64,000 nt of DNA, taken from NCBI GenBank assembly GCA_002717515.1, contig PBEC01000001.1, positions 99,406-163,405 of the forward strand. The letters are read 5' to 3'. How positions within the stretch are numbered: position 1 is the stretch's first letter; every line of letters starts with the position of its first letter. The position numbers and the translations under genes are program-made. Of this stretch, positions 63,563-64,000 are shown one piece after another. A model generated the notes under the pieces. That model did no database searches, had not been told where the DNA came from, and was given only the letters and a program-made list of their open reading frames with translations. Source of the stretch: Flavobacteriales bacterium (GTDB taxonomy: Bacteria > Bacteroidota > Bacteroidia > Flavobacteriales_C > GCA-002722245).

Positions 63563-64000
63563 ATGAAGAATTTTCTTATAATCACTATTGTAGTTACTTC
63601 TTACCTAGAGGCTTTTGGACAAAAAGAAGACCAAAGGGATCACACCGTTGGATACCATCGTATTTTATATTCGGGAATTCAATTGAATACAAACGGCTAT
63701 GGTTTTGGAGTGACAAAGGGTGTTCATAAAACTGTTAGAATAAAAAAACTTTATGATTTTGGTTTTTCTACATTAAAGCATCCCAGAGAAGTAAGGATGC
63801 TTTCTTCAGGTGGTGCTGAGGGGTTTGTTTTTGCAAAAAAAAATAGAGCGTACAATTTTAGGTTTGGATCTGGAAAGCATAAAGTTATTGCCTTTAAACC
63901 ATTGGGCGAGGGTGTTGAATTGAAAGCTATTTATTCAATTGGTATAACAGCAACTTTTCTAAAACCTATATATTATTTTATGGCATATGGTAACCAGCAA
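63563..64000 (+). CDS. Secreted protein, 3' end outside the window
   Basis: The frame opens with ATG 63563 and runs to the window edge (146 codons). A signal peptide (MKNFLIITIVVTSYLEAFGQ) ends in FGQ. The mature part has alternating strands such as ILYSGIQLNTNGYGFGVTKG, FGFSTLKHPREVRM and NFRFGSGKHKVIAFKP, suggesting a beta-barrel or beta-sandwich envelope protein. I recall similar uncharacterised proteins in Bacteroidota but cannot name the family. Confidence 0.75.
   Translation, partial: MKNFLIITIVVTSYLEAFGQKEDQRDHTVGYHRILYSGIQLNTNGYGFGVTKGVHKTVRIKKLYDFGFSTLKHPREVRMLSSGGAEGFVFAKKNRAYNFRFGSGKHKVIAFKPLGEGVELKAIYSIGITATFLKPIYYFMAYGNQQ

Overview
The window is AT-rich, densely coded chromosomal DNA from a bacterium of the phylum Bacteroidota, most likely order Flavobacteriales. 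The pointers are: a C-terminal type IX secretion (T9SS) sorting domain on a 1112-residue secreted protein; families largely confined to this phylum (DUF4270, DUF4296, IPExxxVDY, GWxTD, YtxJ); almost no Shine-Dalgarno sequences; several copies of the Bacteroidota promoter pattern TTG-N19/20-TAnnTTTG; and gene neighbourhoods familiar from flavobacteria (rnpA-ctp, acpP-fabF-rnc-IPExxxVDY-pyk, panC beside a GT5-like gene and DUF4270). I cannot name the family or genus. I see no phage, insertion sequence, CRISPR array, rRNA or tRNA gene.

Layout. 1-6.4 kb: the 3' part of metG, a trans-sulfuration enzyme, a lone TrkA-type regulator, a tandemly duplicated small lipoprotein gene in which each copy has its own terminator, a PAPS-type sulfotransferase and a thioredoxin-fold protein. 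6.4-9.8 kb: a large secreted Asp-box propeller protein. 10-16 kb: rnpA, a C-terminal processing protease, an O-antigen ligase-like protein and a histidine kinase/response regulator pair. 16-20 kb: serS, rpmA/rplU, an HMA lipoprotein, heme A synthase and pterin carbinolamine dehydratase. 20-27 kb: methyltransferase, M28 peptidase, a DltA-like adenylating enzyme, MutS2 without Smr, DUF2461 and two S4-domain proteins. 27.1-27.5 kb: the only long gene-free stretch, holding two tandem copies of a structured RNA. 27.5-34.8 kb: GT9, lysS, gpsA, tsaB, tyrS, a reductase/epimerase and DUF4296. 35-43 kb: MORN protein, a 55-residue membrane protein, a DUF6427-like protein, SulP transporter, YifB/ComM ATPase, agmatine-to-putrescine genes and a frameshifted PspC gene. 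43-50 kb: peptide-binding lipoprotein, riboflavin synthase, superoxide dismutase, DUF4270 and the GT5-like protein. 50-57 kb: panC, rnhA, purN, the fatty-acid/RNase III/pyruvate kinase cluster and an M42 peptidase. 57-64 kb: GWxTD, RmuC, L,D-transpeptidase, an Omp85-type barrel, ung, YtxJ and the 5' end of a secreted protein.

Most genes are housekeeping and sit in short operons with small overlaps. The best candidate for something poorly described is the pair of RNA units at 27.35-27.50 kb. Outside one tetraloop, every difference between the copies preserves base pairing, including a C-G to U-A exchange, which is direct evidence for selected RNA structure. Other points worth checking are the T9-tract frameshift that splits the PspC gene, the recent lipoprotein duplication, promoters placed so close to two start codons that the mRNAs may be leaderless, and enzymes lacking expected domains (MutS2 without Smr; a starch-synthase-like protein with only the N-terminal half).
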